A DNA stretch of 64,000 bases, taken from assembly GCA_035235625.1 (NCBI GenBank), contig CP141149.1, positions 10,384,893-10,448,892 on the forward strand. The letters run 5' to 3'. Below, in pieces: positions 24,201-34,000 of this stretch. Position numbers and translations under genes: made by a program. The DNA comes from Saururus chinensis (taxonomy: Eukaryota > Streptophyta > Magnoliopsida > Piperales > Saururaceae). The notes beneath the pieces are model-generated. The model was not told where the DNA came from, ran no database searches, and worked only from the letters and a program-made list of their open reading frames with translations. The number at the start of each line of letters is the position of its first letter. Within the stretch, counting starts at the first letter, position 1.

Positions 24201-25757
24201 TGTAAAATATTTCAACAAGCACCACACACAGATGGTATGCTGGCTGATTTCATGCCACCATAACAGAAGATATTCAGAGTTAAACGGAGAATAAAATATG
24301 TGAACTAATTTTATTGTGAACATCGCCAAGACAGAAACCTTATACCAGCAAGAGTTATAAAAATAGGAAAAGGAAACAAAAAAAGATGAAAACAAGAAAC
24401 AATACAGTGTATCCCACCTCTCGTAGCAAATAAAAGAGCTCTGGAAAATTTAAACGTAAAAAAAGCCTCACACTGCCATTAATTAGACTCTAGCAGTACC
24501 ACAGAAAATGGTAGGAAAAAAAAGGCTCTCTCTATCTAGGATAAGAAATAGCATACTTTTGTACAGCAAATTAACACTATGCTTCTGAGACAAAGTGAAA
24601 AGTTGCTAATGTTATACACAAAACCTTTTCTACTCACTACATCAGCCATGAACATATTCCATGCAAATAGACTTTTTCCTACAAACTGGCACTCACCCAC
24701 TTCCAGAATCGTTTTTTTATACTTAAATCTCAATACATAACCATAAAATAGAAATTTTAGAAGAACATGTCATGAAAGAAGAAAGACGGAAGTCAGCCCA
24801 GATCTACAAAGAACACGAAATCTTGCTGACTGAGGGAGGAAAGAGCATCAGAGAAACGAATCTACGGCTTCAAACTTGTCTAGTTTCCTCCTCTTCCATT
24901 AGTTGCAAAAAAGGCATTTTTGTGAAGTATATCCACTTACATTCAGTTTACTAGTGATACGTCTTGCATTGAGGCAAATCTAAATCACAAATCAAAGGCC
25001 CATCTGCTTTTACCTATCTCAGACTCAGAAAAAATATTGTTAGCAGTCCAGATCAAAATGGTTCCCTCACAAAGTGGTAAGTATGCACTATCTAAATTTA
25101 CATTCTCATTTGCCCACACTTAAGTGGTACTAACTAAATATATAACTGATCTACATTTAAGTGGCACCAGCTAATTATCAGCATAAAGAGATACTTTCCA
25201 GTTGAAAGCTTACCATGTCTAAAACCCAATACTATTCCAATGTCTTCCACACATTAACTAAGAGCATGTAAACCAACTCAGTTTTTGCACCCTACCAGTT
25301 CAAGGATTGGAATTTGCTAACACACAACCATCCACAAACCTCTCAGTATAGTGTTCAACATCAAAGTAGAACCACCATTAAGAAGTCAGAGTGAGTCTTT
25401 TTCACCTTGTTATCCTATCCATCTACCATGGAAAGGCCTTCACTCAACCGTAAAATTCAGCCTACATGATTTTACATCTTTCCAACAAAACGATGGTTTT
25501 GAATATGATACTATATATCCTCCTCACCCGATGCAGGTTAACATCTCATAAAGACACACTTAAATGACCTCTAAAAAAGGCAGTCCCAATTCCCAATTGC
25601 CATTTAGGAATTTGTGAGAGCAGAAATATGCCACATTCTTGATCAGAAACTACACCAACCCTTATATATAACAACTATTTTCCATGTGTACTATTACTTC
25701 CCCCAACCGAAGCTAAGGATTGTTGGAACTTGAAGCTTGTCCAGCATAGGCTTAAAT
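21275..25757. other. Intergenic stretch downstream of PAA
   Basis: The first few hundred bases are presumably the PAA 3' UTR. Beyond that the sequence is AT-rich with long A/T runs and no protein family recognised in any frame. A plus-strand ORF at 22657-23010 (117 codons) is proline- and serine-rich, matches nothing known and ends in AT-rich sequence, so it is probably chance. The part nearest 25757 may be 3' UTR of the minus-strand gene candidate. Confidence 0.4.
22615..22643. repeat. Compound microsatellite (CT)n(AT)n
   Basis: About eight CT units followed directly by about six AT units. Confidence 0.9.
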
Positions 25758-26372
25758 TTAGCAGGTCCAAGAGTTTTGCTGGACATCAACAATTTGATCT
25801 GAAAAAGAAAAATCACAAGCATCCAAATTACACACAGTTCTTTCATGAAATAGGAGAAAGATAAAAAAATCAAATGCAAGTTCAACCTACAATAGTAGTT
25901 TATTAAAGAAAAGTTTCTAATTACCAAATACGGTCAAAATCTATCAAAATTCAATTGCCAATAATTTGGAAAATAATCTAAAACACCGAAATGCTATCCA
26001 ATTCAGCAAGAAGTTTCATACCCACAATTCCAAATCCAATCAAATGACATAAAACCGAATAAACGAAAAGCGTCATGTAATAAAACAAATTGACATCGCA
26101 AAACGCCATGGAAATGGATTGGACCCACCTGTCACTTCTGGTACCCTAGGAAAGCTGTCGGTGTCGAATGTCTTCTCCTTCATCATGTGTTTGATGTCGG
26201 GCTTGCGGAAGATGGTGTGGCAGATTGGGAGGCGGTTGCGGCGCTGGTCGGCGGGCGGTGGGAACCGGGAGAGGAAGGCAAAGAGGTGGTGGTGGGCTGC
26301 TTGGAGGGAAGTGAAGGCGTGGTGGAGCTGGGAAGGATTGGCAGCGGCGGAGGGGAGATAGCGAGCGGCCAT
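25758..26372 (-). CDS. Candidate small two-exon gene of unknown function
   Basis: Exon 1 (26372-26129) starts MAARYLPSAAANPSQLHHAF and ends in the phrase DTDSFPRVPEVT. It is GC-rich and compositionally coding-like, unlike the AT-rich surroundings. It ends at a good donor (CAG/GTGGGT). A pyrimidine-rich acceptor (TTTTTCAG) precedes 25798. Joining them in phase adds 13 residues (DQIVDVQQNSWTC) and a stop at 25758, giving about 94 residues. The 330-bp intron is AT-rich. An alternative donor inside exon 1 (AGG/GTACCA) would instead give a 34-residue tail ending ILSFGWGK and a stop near 25695. The basic, serine/alanine-rich N-terminus could be an organelle targeting peptide, but that is a guess. 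I do not recognise the family. A start at GTG upstream of the ATG is not needed. Confidence 0.42.
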
Positions 26373-26811
26373 GGCCACGTCCTAGTGGGAGGTGGCCAAC
26401 TTCGGTAGATGGGAGCGGAGAGCAGGTAACCGACACTGTAGAAAATTTTATTTCCAGAGGGGATCGGGAAATAAATTCCACATTTTCACCCTTATATTTC
26501 GATGGGTCAGAAAACAAATTTTTTTTATATTTTAATTGTCTATAACTCCTAATCGCTTGCAATATTCTTTTCTACGAAAATTTATTTTTTATTAATTTTT
26601 TAGAACCTTAATCGGCCCTTTGGGTCTCTTTAGATGAGTGTAAATTGAAAAAAAAAATAAAAATAAAAATTCTTCGGTATTTACTATTTAGTATAACATA
26701 GAAAGAGTAATTAGGGTGAAAACTGAAAGGAAAGAGATGAACAATTGGCTAATTTTTTTTTACTTATTAACTTATAAATTTTAGGAAAAAATTAGCGTAC
26801 TAAAGACTTAC
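26373..26811. other. Probable promoter side of the minus-strand gene, otherwise AT-rich
   Basis: Sequence immediately beyond 26372 is GC-moderate and would be 5' UTR or promoter if the minus-strand gene is real. From 26500 it becomes AT-rich with nothing recognisable. The minus-strand ORF at 26146-26562 is an out-of-frame shadow of exon 1. Confidence 0.3.
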
Positions 26812-26814
26812 GTC

Positions 26815-27665
26815 TTACCGCTGCTACCACCACCACTATCAATGCCACCGCCTTCACTATTATTGCCACTATTGCTACTATCGTTGCCACCACCACCACC
26901 ATTGTTGCTATTACCGCCATCACCACCATTGATGTTACTACTACTACTATTGCGATCATCACCCCCGCTACCGTTACCTCCGCTACTACCATTACCAGTA
27001 CTACTACCGCCATCACTATTGCCGCCACCGTTATCACCACTACTACCATCATCATTACCGTTGCCACCACCACTGTCGCTATCACCATAGTTACCACCAC
27101 TGCCTTTACCACCACTTTCGCCATCACCACCTCCGCCACCATTGCAGCCATCGTCACCACCACCTCCGCCACCAGCATCGCTACCACCACTGCCACTAAT
27201 ACTACTGCCACTGCAGCCACCACCACAGCCCTACACCGCTACTACCACCATTGCCGCTACCACTACCCCCACTGTCATTGCTGCCGCTGCTACCACCACC
27301 GTCACCGCCGCCACTACTACTACTACCACCATTGCCGTCACCTTCACTGCCACCACCATTGCCGCTGCCACCCCACCACCACTGTCACCACTACTACTGC
27401 TACAGCTACCACCATTGCCACTACCCCTACCACCACCGCTGCTGCCACTGCTACTACCACCGCTGCTACCACTGCTACTACCACCGCTGTCACTACCACT
27501 TTCGCCACCACTACTACTACCGCCACTGCCATCACTACCACAACCACTGTTACCACTGCTACTACTACCCTCATTACCACCATTGCCACCACCACAACTA
27601 CCGTTGCCGCCACTATCACCGCTACCACCACCACCATTACCACCACCATCACCATCACCGTCAAT
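26815..27665. repeat. Degenerate trinucleotide repeat, about 850 bp (CCA/ACC/ACT-rich)
   Basis: Nearly uninterrupted triplets of CCA, CCG, CTA, TCA and ACT type on the plus strand. The three-base period keeps long frames open on both strands (for example 27142-27699 plus and 27231-27743 minus), giving simple Pro/Leu/Thr or Gly/Ser/Val strings. These lack any domain and are treated as repeat artefacts. The length is unusual for a plant microsatellite. Confidence 0.92.
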
Positions 27666-28614
27666 TTTCTCTAACATCATTTGTGCAACCAAACAGTGAA
27701 ATTTTTTTAGGAATCTCTTAGTTTCTCTTTTACGTGGATTCACTTTCTCTTTCCCTTTCTTCTAGTTTTCACCAATCCAAATAGACCTTTGTGTTTGATT
27801 TTTTTTTCTTGGACTATGGATCAAATTTGCGCACATCCCTACACTCTCTACTGACCACTCTATTGTCCCAGCTCACAGCCACAAATCCTGCTAATGTTCT
27901 AGTTTAAGCTAGTGAAAAAGTTCATTTGTTTCTCTTCTGTAGATTTGGGTCTAGATCCAACTTACTCTACCTTTGTGCTGGGCTGCTATTCAAATCAATT
28001 TAGGCTCATCCCCTTTGCCTTTAAGAACTTGTCTCTCTAATTAGCCATTCCATCTATTTCCATTGTTTGTGTATGTATTTTTTGTATGTGAGCCTTAAAA
28101 TGACAACTTTAGTGACATTAATCTGTAAATCCAAATTGCTTGCATTTGGGTGCGTCGATTGTCATAATTTAGGTAGTGTTGTGGGTAGTATATTATCCGT
28201 TGAAGCTGTTGTACTTATTCCTTCATAATAGAATGGGATTTTGAAGTATTATAAATGCACCGCACCTTCTTATCTTTTCAATTTCACATTTAAATTGCCT
28301 TCTTTTATACTAGATCTTGTCTTGTCTTTCTCCATATTCATTTGACAATGTAATTAATTTGCATGATACTTTTTCTAAGACATTTTATTTCCCATGGCTT
28401 GGATTTCTGCTAGAGTTTTTTCCATATTGCTTGGCCGAAGATGGAAACATTTCATATTCCCTAGATTTTAAACACAAATGCTATATGACGTGTTTATGGA
28501 CAAAACTACTATTAGGTTTCCACTATCCCATATGTTATAAAATAAATGAACATCAGAATAGTGCTGCACCACGCCAGTGTGCTGGGATTTATCGGCAGCC
28601 AGCGGAAGTTGCCA
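27666..28614. other. Unassigned stretch left of gypsy element G1
   Basis: Mixed AT-rich sequence. A plus-strand ORF at 28317-28631 has no recognisable domain and runs into the LTR, so it is not supported as a gene. Confidence 0.4.
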
Positions 28615-28932
28615 TGTTATGCCCGGTGTAGGCACAATCGGTACGCAGGAGTTCTACGCAAAGAAAGGGAAAGAAGTTGGAAGAAAGGGAAAAAAAATAC
28701 TGGAATTCAATAATCATCCTGTCCAAGGAGGGAGATGACCCCCTTATGGGGAGTCGCACCCCCCACATGGGGAGTCGTGCCACTAGTGGGGCCCGGTTCA
28801 CCTGCGGTCCACTAGTGCACCTATTACAGTTCAATAACAAAATGCAAATAATAATCAACTACTAACATAAGGGACTAGCCTAAATAACAGAAAGAAACCA
28901 CTGAACCGAGCCAAGTGCACCCATGCACAACA
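28615..28932 (-). repeat. 3' LTR of G1
   Basis: Plus-strand ends are TGTTATGCCCGG and ATGCACAACA. It aligns with 33618-33864 over its first 266 bases. Confidence 0.9.
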
Positions 28933-28949
28933 CTCCACCACGCTTCCGC
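28933..28949 (-). other. Polypurine tract of G1
   Basis: The minus strand reads GCGGAAGCGTGGTGGAG immediately before the LTR, the normal position of the plus-strand primer. G2 and G3 keep the same tract with single changes. Confidence 0.8.
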
Positions 28950-28962
28950 ACATGCCTTGTCC

Positions 28963-30315
28963 TCAAGGCGACCATGAAGGGAACCGGAGCAGAAACTCAT
29001 CCTCAGACAACCACGTAGCATCCTCAAGTGGCTGACCCTGCCAAGAAACTAAAACCTCCGTGGTAATACGGCCAGAGCGGTGGACACAACACTTATCTAG
29101 CAGTGCGGCAGGAATGGGGTCAGAAGAAGCCACGGAGCCCATCAATGGAAGAGGTGGAGCATCCACGGCTAGGAAGGGGTCACCGATGCAACGGCACAGC
29201 CTGGAAACATGAAAAACAGTGTGGACCATCAAACCCGGCGGTAGAGTGAGGCTGTAGGCAACCGATCCAATGCGCTCTTCAATAGCATAAGGGCCATGAA
29301 ATCGAGGGGCAAGCTTAGAGTGCTCGGGCTGGAATAAGGAGGTCTGGTGCTGAGGAAGAACGGAGACATAAACCAAGTCCCCCACAGCAAACTCGCACTC
29401 TGTGTGATGGCGATCAGAAATCTGCTTCATTTTGTTCTGAGCCTCAGACAAGTTCAACTTAAGTTGGCGAAGAACCTCAACCACTGCGGACCGATGGGGA
29501 ACATAAGAGAGCACGGTAGGGGGCGGCCGCCCATATAGTACCTCAAAAGGAGTAAATCCGACTCGAGTGTGATAAGCAGTATTATAAAACCACTCGGCCC
29601 ACGAAAAGAGCTGATGCCAACGGCAGGGCTGAGACATAGTAAAATAGTGTAGGTACTGTTCCAAACATCGGTTGAAGACCTCAATTTGCCCATTCGTCTG
29701 CGGGTGATAGGAGGTACTCATGTGCAAAGAAGTGCCCTGTAAGGTGAAGAACTCCTGCCAAAACTGAGAGATAAAAATCCTGTTGCGATCAGAAACGATA
29801 GTGAGAGGCATACCGTGGAATTTGGCCACCTCACGAATGTATAGTTCCGCCACAGACTTGGCAGTGTAGGGATGACCCAGAGCACTAAAATGGGTGTATT
29901 TGGACAGTCGATCCACCACCACCACCATAATCACCGACTTGCCTTGGACCAATGGCAATACCTCCACAAAGTCCATAGAAACGTCATCCCACACCTTATC
30001 TAGAATGGGCAATGGCTGGAGTAACCCGGCAGGAGAGGTGGTGGCTGACTTGGCACGCTGACAGACATCACAAGCGGCCATGTAAGTAGTCACCGCTCGA
30101 CGTATGCCCTGCCACAAGAAGCTCTGATTGATCCGTTTATAGGTGCGAAGGGCACCTTCATGATCCGCCAAGGGGGAGGCATGGAAGTGGGCTATGATAC
30201 GCTGTCGTAGGTCGGTAACCTTAGGCACCCAAAGACGGTCTTTCCAGAAAAGAAGGCCATCCTTCCAGGCAAAGCATGGGCACGCTGACAGGTCAGACTG
30301 GAGGGCCGCAATCAA
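28963..30315 (-). CDS. G1 integrase with C-terminal chromodomain (pol 3' part)
   Basis: An uninterrupted 450-codon frame. The N-terminal HHCC zinc-binding region is visible (HFHASPLADH then CDVCQRAK). The catalytic core keeps all three acidic positions: D in MDFVE, D in VSDRNRIF and E in GQIEVFNRCLEQ. The GPY/F module (RFHGPYAIEERIG) follows. The C-terminus (TEVLVSWQGQPLEDATW) is a chromodomain of the type that tethers chromoviral integrase to histone marks. In the element this is the end of the pol polyprotein, so the first methionine is not a real start. It is the best preserved coding segment of G1, though the RT and protease upstream are damaged. Confidence 0.9.
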   Translation of the reverse strand: MIAALQSDLSACPCFAWKDGLLFWKDRLWVPKVTDLRQRIIAHFHASPLADHEGALRTYKRINQSFLWQGIRRAVTTYMAACDVCQRAKSATTSPAGLLQPLPILDKVWDDVSMDFVEVLPLVQGKSVIMVVVVDRLSKYTHFSALGHPYTAKSVAELYIREVAKFHGMPLTIVSDRNRIFISQFWQEFFTLQGTSLHMSTSYHPQTNGQIEVFNRCLEQYLHYFTMSQPCRWHQLFSWAEWFYNTAYHTRVGFTPFEVLYGRPPPTVLSYVPHRSAVVEVLRQLKLNLSEAQNKMKQISDRHHTECEFAVGDLVYVSVLPQHQTSLFQPEHSKLAPRFHGPYAIEERIGSVAYSLTLPPGLMVHTVFHVSRLCRCIGDPFLAVDAPPLPLMGSVASSDPIPAALLDKCCVHRSGRITTEVLVSWQGQPLEDATWLSEDEFLLRFPSWSP

Positions 30316-30597
30316 TGTGGTGGTCAGGGAATCATCTTTATATGCCTATTTCAATTCAGCAAGGAATGGACAAACCAGACCGAAAATAGCCAAACACGAA
30401 CCTGGAGTGGGGCGGCGAGACAGTGAGTCGGCCATGGTGTTGTCAGATCCCTTCTTATACACAACCTCATAGTCATAGCCCAAGAGCTTACTGACCCACC
30501 GCTGCTACGCGGGAGTGGACACCTGCTGTTCGAGAAAATACTTGAGCGGTTGATGGTCAGTGCGAATGAGAAACCGCCGGCCAAGCAAATAAGGGCG
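30316..30597 (-). pseudogene. G1 RNase H C-terminal part, interrupted
   Basis: Between the RT ORF and the integrase ORF the same frame continues with RNase H and linker sequence (HQPLKYFLEQQV, then VYKKGSDNT) but is cut by the stop at 30598 and by stops near 30515 and 30350. The longer ORF at 30351-30758 is a shifted shadow of this region. Confidence 0.75.
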
Positions 30598-31782
30598 TCA
30601 TTTGTCGACCGCGAGAACAATGACCAGCATCTCTTTCTCGTAGAAAGAGAGGGACAGGGAGCGGCCAACCAAAGCCTTGCTGAAGTAGGCAATGGGACGC
30701 TCCTCCTGAAGTAGTACCGCCCCCAGGCCTGCATCCGAAGCATCGGTCTCAACCACAAATGGCCGGCTGAAATCAGGAAGAATCAAAACAGGGGCAGTCG
30801 CCATAGCTTGCTTCAACTCCTCAAAGGCCGCCTGGGTAGTGTTAGACCAACTAAAAGTGCCTTTCTGTAACAACTGAGTAAGAGGGTGAGCAATCTCGCC
30901 ATAGCGGTGAATAAAGTGTCGATAATAGCCAGTAAGGCCAAGGAGGCCTTGTAGCGCCCAGGCGCAAGTAGGGGACAACCAGGATAGCATGGCGGTCACC
31001 TTAGAGGGGTTGGTAGCCACGCCGTCACGAAAGATAATATGACCCAAGTATTCCACCTGTGGGTTGCCAAACGAACACTTCGAGCGTTTAAGAAACAATG
31101 AATTAGCTTGTAGGATATCAAAGACAGACCTGAGATGCTCCAAGTGGTCGCCCCATGACTTGCTATAGACAAGGATATCATTGAAGAACACCAAAATGAA
31201 GCGGCAGAGGAAGGGCCGGAAGAGGTCATTCATAAGGCTATGAAATGTAGATGGGGTGTTCGTGAGGCCGAACGGCATAACCAAGAACTCAAAATGACCA
31301 TCATGAGTGAGGAAGGCGGTCTTGTGCACATCAGTGGGTTGCATTCGGATCTGATGATAACCTGAACGAAGGTCAAGTTTACTGAATACAGTAGCACTAG
31401 ACAGCTCGTCCAGAAGCTCCTCTACCACCGGTATAGGATATTTGTCCTTCACTGTAATAGCATTCAACGCCCAGTAATTAACACAAAAATGCCAAGTACC
31501 ATCTTTCTTATGGACCAGCAACACCGGGGAAGAGAAGGAGCTCATGCTAGGCTGAATGATACCAGAATGAAGCATGTCTGCCACTAGACGTTCGATTTCA
31601 GCCTTCTGAATATACAGATAGTGATATGGGTGGACATTGGCTGGAGAAGCACCTGGAATGATAGGGATAGCGTGGTCATGCCCCAGCACTAGAAGAAGGC
31701 CCTTCGGTTCAGCGAACACTGTACCATATTCCGCCAAGAGGTCAAGAAGATCCTGCGGCAAGACATCTTTTACAAAGTCCAT
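30598..31782 (-). pseudogene. G1 reverse transcriptase and start of RNase H
   Basis: Ty3-type RT landmarks in order: [17 protein letters not shown], then [37 protein letters not shown], and the catalytic box as FFNDILVYS. The family box is (F/Y)xDD, so the first of the paired aspartates is replaced by asparagine, which should abolish polymerisation. LGHIIFRDGV and LLGLTGYYRHFI follow, then the first RNase H segment with ETDASDAGLGAVL. The frame ends at TGA (30598), where G2 has a tryptophan codon. It is a segment of pol, not a free-standing gene. Confidence 0.88.
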
Positions 31783-31842
31783 CGATGTCCGCTGTTGGAG
31801 GAGTAGTCCCTATGATGCGAACCAGAATAAGGACCCCGTCGC

Positions 31843-32439
31843 CTAAGCAGAAAGGAGAGTGCCTGGCTGAGAGCCTTGGAGGCACACCCGCTGCCCGTTC
31901 AGTGCGAAATCCATCACCAGGTCCTTAAAGTTCCAGAGAACATCCCCAAGCTCTTGGAGCCACTGCACCCGTAATAGCACATCTGCCCCCTTTGTCGGAA
32001 GTAAGAAGAGGCCGGTCACAAATGTATGGCCTTGAATGGAGAGTGCGGCCTGGGTATAGACTCCGGAACTTTGAAGGTGCTTGCCATCACCAATCAAGAC
32101 ATCAAAGGGCATCGAGTCAGACACAAAGCAGCCTAGCCACTGAGCAACTTTGTCATTGATGAAGTTGTGAGTAGACCTACTGTCAATCAAAATGGCAACC
32201 TGTTGCTGCTTGAGGTAACCTTGTACTCGCATGGTGCGTGGAGTGAATGCCCCTGAAAAAGCATGCACAGAAATCTCCGGCAGTGTATCAACATGGTACA
32301 AAGAATCAGGCCCCTCCATCACCTCTACCTCCTCATCGATCTCCTCCACTAAGAGATTGCCCTTGACGGAACAATGGTTCCCCGGGACGAACTTCTCATC
32401 GCAGTGAAAACAAAGCCCTTTTGAACAATGTTCCTCCAT
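31843..32439 (-). pseudogene. G1 gag zinc knuckle and aspartic protease
   Basis: The N-terminal part carries the zinc knuckle as CFHCDEKFVPGNHC. About 70 residues on, the protease active site reads ILIDSRSTHNFI. In this family it is normally DSGSTHNFI, so the conserved glycine after the catalytic Asp-Ser is an arginine, probably inactivating. The C-terminal protease part TKGADVLLRVQWLQELG is intact. Gag lies upstream in another frame segment and RT downstream. Confidence 0.85.
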
Positions 32440-32543
32440 TTGTGCCAGAGTGAGACGGCGGACAATCGGGCCGGTCTAAGGAGGTGCTTGGCCAGCGCAG
32501 TCGGCCACTGAGCTGCTGGTTGGAGTGGCGAGAGGGGAGGCGG

Positions 32544-33587
32544 TCACAGCAGCCCAAGGGAAGGGTCCGAGCCTACCCCATGCCTTTGTCTAGCCAATTT
32601 CTCTTCCTCTATGCATGCATGACGCACGATATCCCGCATGCTGGAACAGGGAAAATGGCGCATCTCCTCAGAAATCTTTGGTTTGAGCCCTCGCTTGAAT
32701 GTGCCCACCAAGGCGGCCACCGGCCAATCAGGGAGACGGTTAGTGACCTTCATGAACTCCATGTAGTGTGCTTGGACGGTGGATGTCTGTTGCAGAGAGG
32801 AGAGCATTTTGTTGAAGTCTTGAAACTCATTCGGGCCGAAATAGATGCACAATTCATCGGAGAAGGCGGTCCAAGTGGGGTAGCACCCCTCCTTCTCAAA
32901 GCGCTGAAACCATACCGAGGCATCCCCGTCGAGGTGGAAAGCCACTATGCGTAGTCGTTTAGCCTTCGACTGTGTCCCCTGATAGGCAAAAAACTTCTCC
33001 ACCTTGTACAGCCACTCCACAGGGTCATCATCCCCATTATAACGTGGGAATTGTAGGTGGGCTAAACGGGGTTCCACCCCACCACAGGGTGCTCCACGGT
33101 GTACTGGGTACTCCTCCCAGTCATCCTCTATCTCCTGGTACAAGTTTTAGGGAGGCGGCACCATTGGGGCATTTTCCCAAACACCTGGTATGCCTCGCGA
33201 GTCCCGGGCCTGGCGCCTCCCATCCATGGCCTGGTCGATAGTGCCAAAGCGCACACCGTCCTGGGCAAAGCACATATCGCGGTCTGTCGGCACTAGAAAG
33301 TCAGAGCAGAGAGTTTCTGGAGCCTGGGACGGACCCCCCTTCTCCATGGAATATGGCGGCTTGGACATAAGAGGTGGTGCGCGCTATGCCTGAAGCTGGG
33401 CAACGGCCATTCCCAAAGCATCGATCTTGGCTACTCCCACGCTCAGAGCCTTGATCTCCGCCATGAGTTGTGCCATCGTTAACTCGCCACTGGATTCAGG
33501 TGCTGATTTGGGACTGTTCGCAGAGGTGAGAACCTCTTTCTCGGGCTGACTTTCTGGGGCCGTGGCAGCTTGCTTGCCTTGAGCCAT
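32544..33587 (-). pseudogene. G1 gag (capsid) region, with stops
   Basis: Three consecutive minus-strand segments. The N-terminal piece starts MAQGKQAATAPESQ at about 33587. A middle piece covers 33368-33147. The retrotransposon-gag domain follows at 33143-32544, with PRYNGDDDPVEWLYKVEKFF, then FHLDGDASVWFQRF and FKRGLKPKI. In-frame stops near 33384 and 33147 separate the pieces. The last piece ends before the zinc knuckle of the next ORF. Confidence 0.85.
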
Positions 33588-33604
33588 GGCCGGGGATCGT
33601 AAGA

Positions 33605-33617
33605 GCTCCGATACCAA
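33605..33617 (-). other. Primer-binding site of G1
   Basis: The minus strand reads TTGGTATCGGAGC next to the 5' LTR. This matches the 3' end complement of plant initiator tRNA-Met with one change, as usual for this group. Confidence 0.85.
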
Positions 33618-33864
33618 TGTTGTGCCCAATGTAGGCACAATCAGTACGCAAGAGTTCTACGTAGAGAAAGGGAAAGAAGTTGGAAGAAAGGGAAAGAAAA
33701 TACTGGAATTCAATAATCATCCTGTCCAAGGAGGGAGGCGACCCCCTTATGGGGAGTCGTGCCACTAGTGGGGACCGATTCACTCGCTGTCCACTAGTGC
33801 ACCTATTACAGTTCTATAACAAGATGCAAATAATAATCAACTACTAACATAAGGGAAACTAGCC
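33618..33864 (-). repeat. 5' LTR of G1, outer 52 bp missing
   Basis: It matches 28615-28880, then breaks off after ACTAGCC, where the 3' LTR continues for another 52 bases. The sequence beyond 33864 is unrelated. Confidence 0.85.
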
Positions 33865-34000
33865 CTCAACGATTCCATGTTAATCTTCTTTCACCAATCC
33901 AATGACTACAGAATCTGGGATAGAAGTCAATCAGAATAGATCAGAGGAATTGTCGCCAATGATGGGTGGAACAAGGACTTCATTTGATAACTATGAACCT
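33865..34000. other. Junction sequence right of G1
   Basis: Non-LTR sequence abutting the truncated G1 5' LTR. A plus-strand ORF at 33902-34087 shows no known domain. Confidence 0.35.

Larger units (their letters stand above)
28615..33864 (-). mobile_element. G1: chromodomain Ty3/gypsy retrotransposon (Reina-like), nearly full length but inactive
   Basis: A 5.25-kb element with short LTRs (318 bp and 247 bp), a tRNA-Met-type primer-binding site, a polypurine tract, and in order on the minus strand gag, zinc knuckle/protease, RT, RNase H and integrase with a C-terminal chromodomain. Small size, short LTRs and a chromodomain point to the Reina group of chromoviruses (inference). Damage seen: stops in gag at 33384 and 33147, DSG changed to DSR in protease, FFDD changed to FFND in RT, TGG changed to TGA in RNase H at 30598, and further stops near 30515 and 30350. 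The outer 52 bases of the 5' LTR are missing, so the target duplication cannot be checked. Confidence 0.92.

Noticed and set aside
26842..27743. Long ORFs on both strands of the trinucleotide tract (up to 185 codons)
   Set aside because: They exist because the three-base repeat never forms stops. The products are simple Pro/Leu/Thr or Gly/Ser/Val strings without domains.
28571..28590. CGCCAGTGTGCTGG resembles a linker in common TA-cloning vectors
   Set aside because: Only about 14 bases match and the flanks are not vector sequence; a chance match is more likely than contamination.
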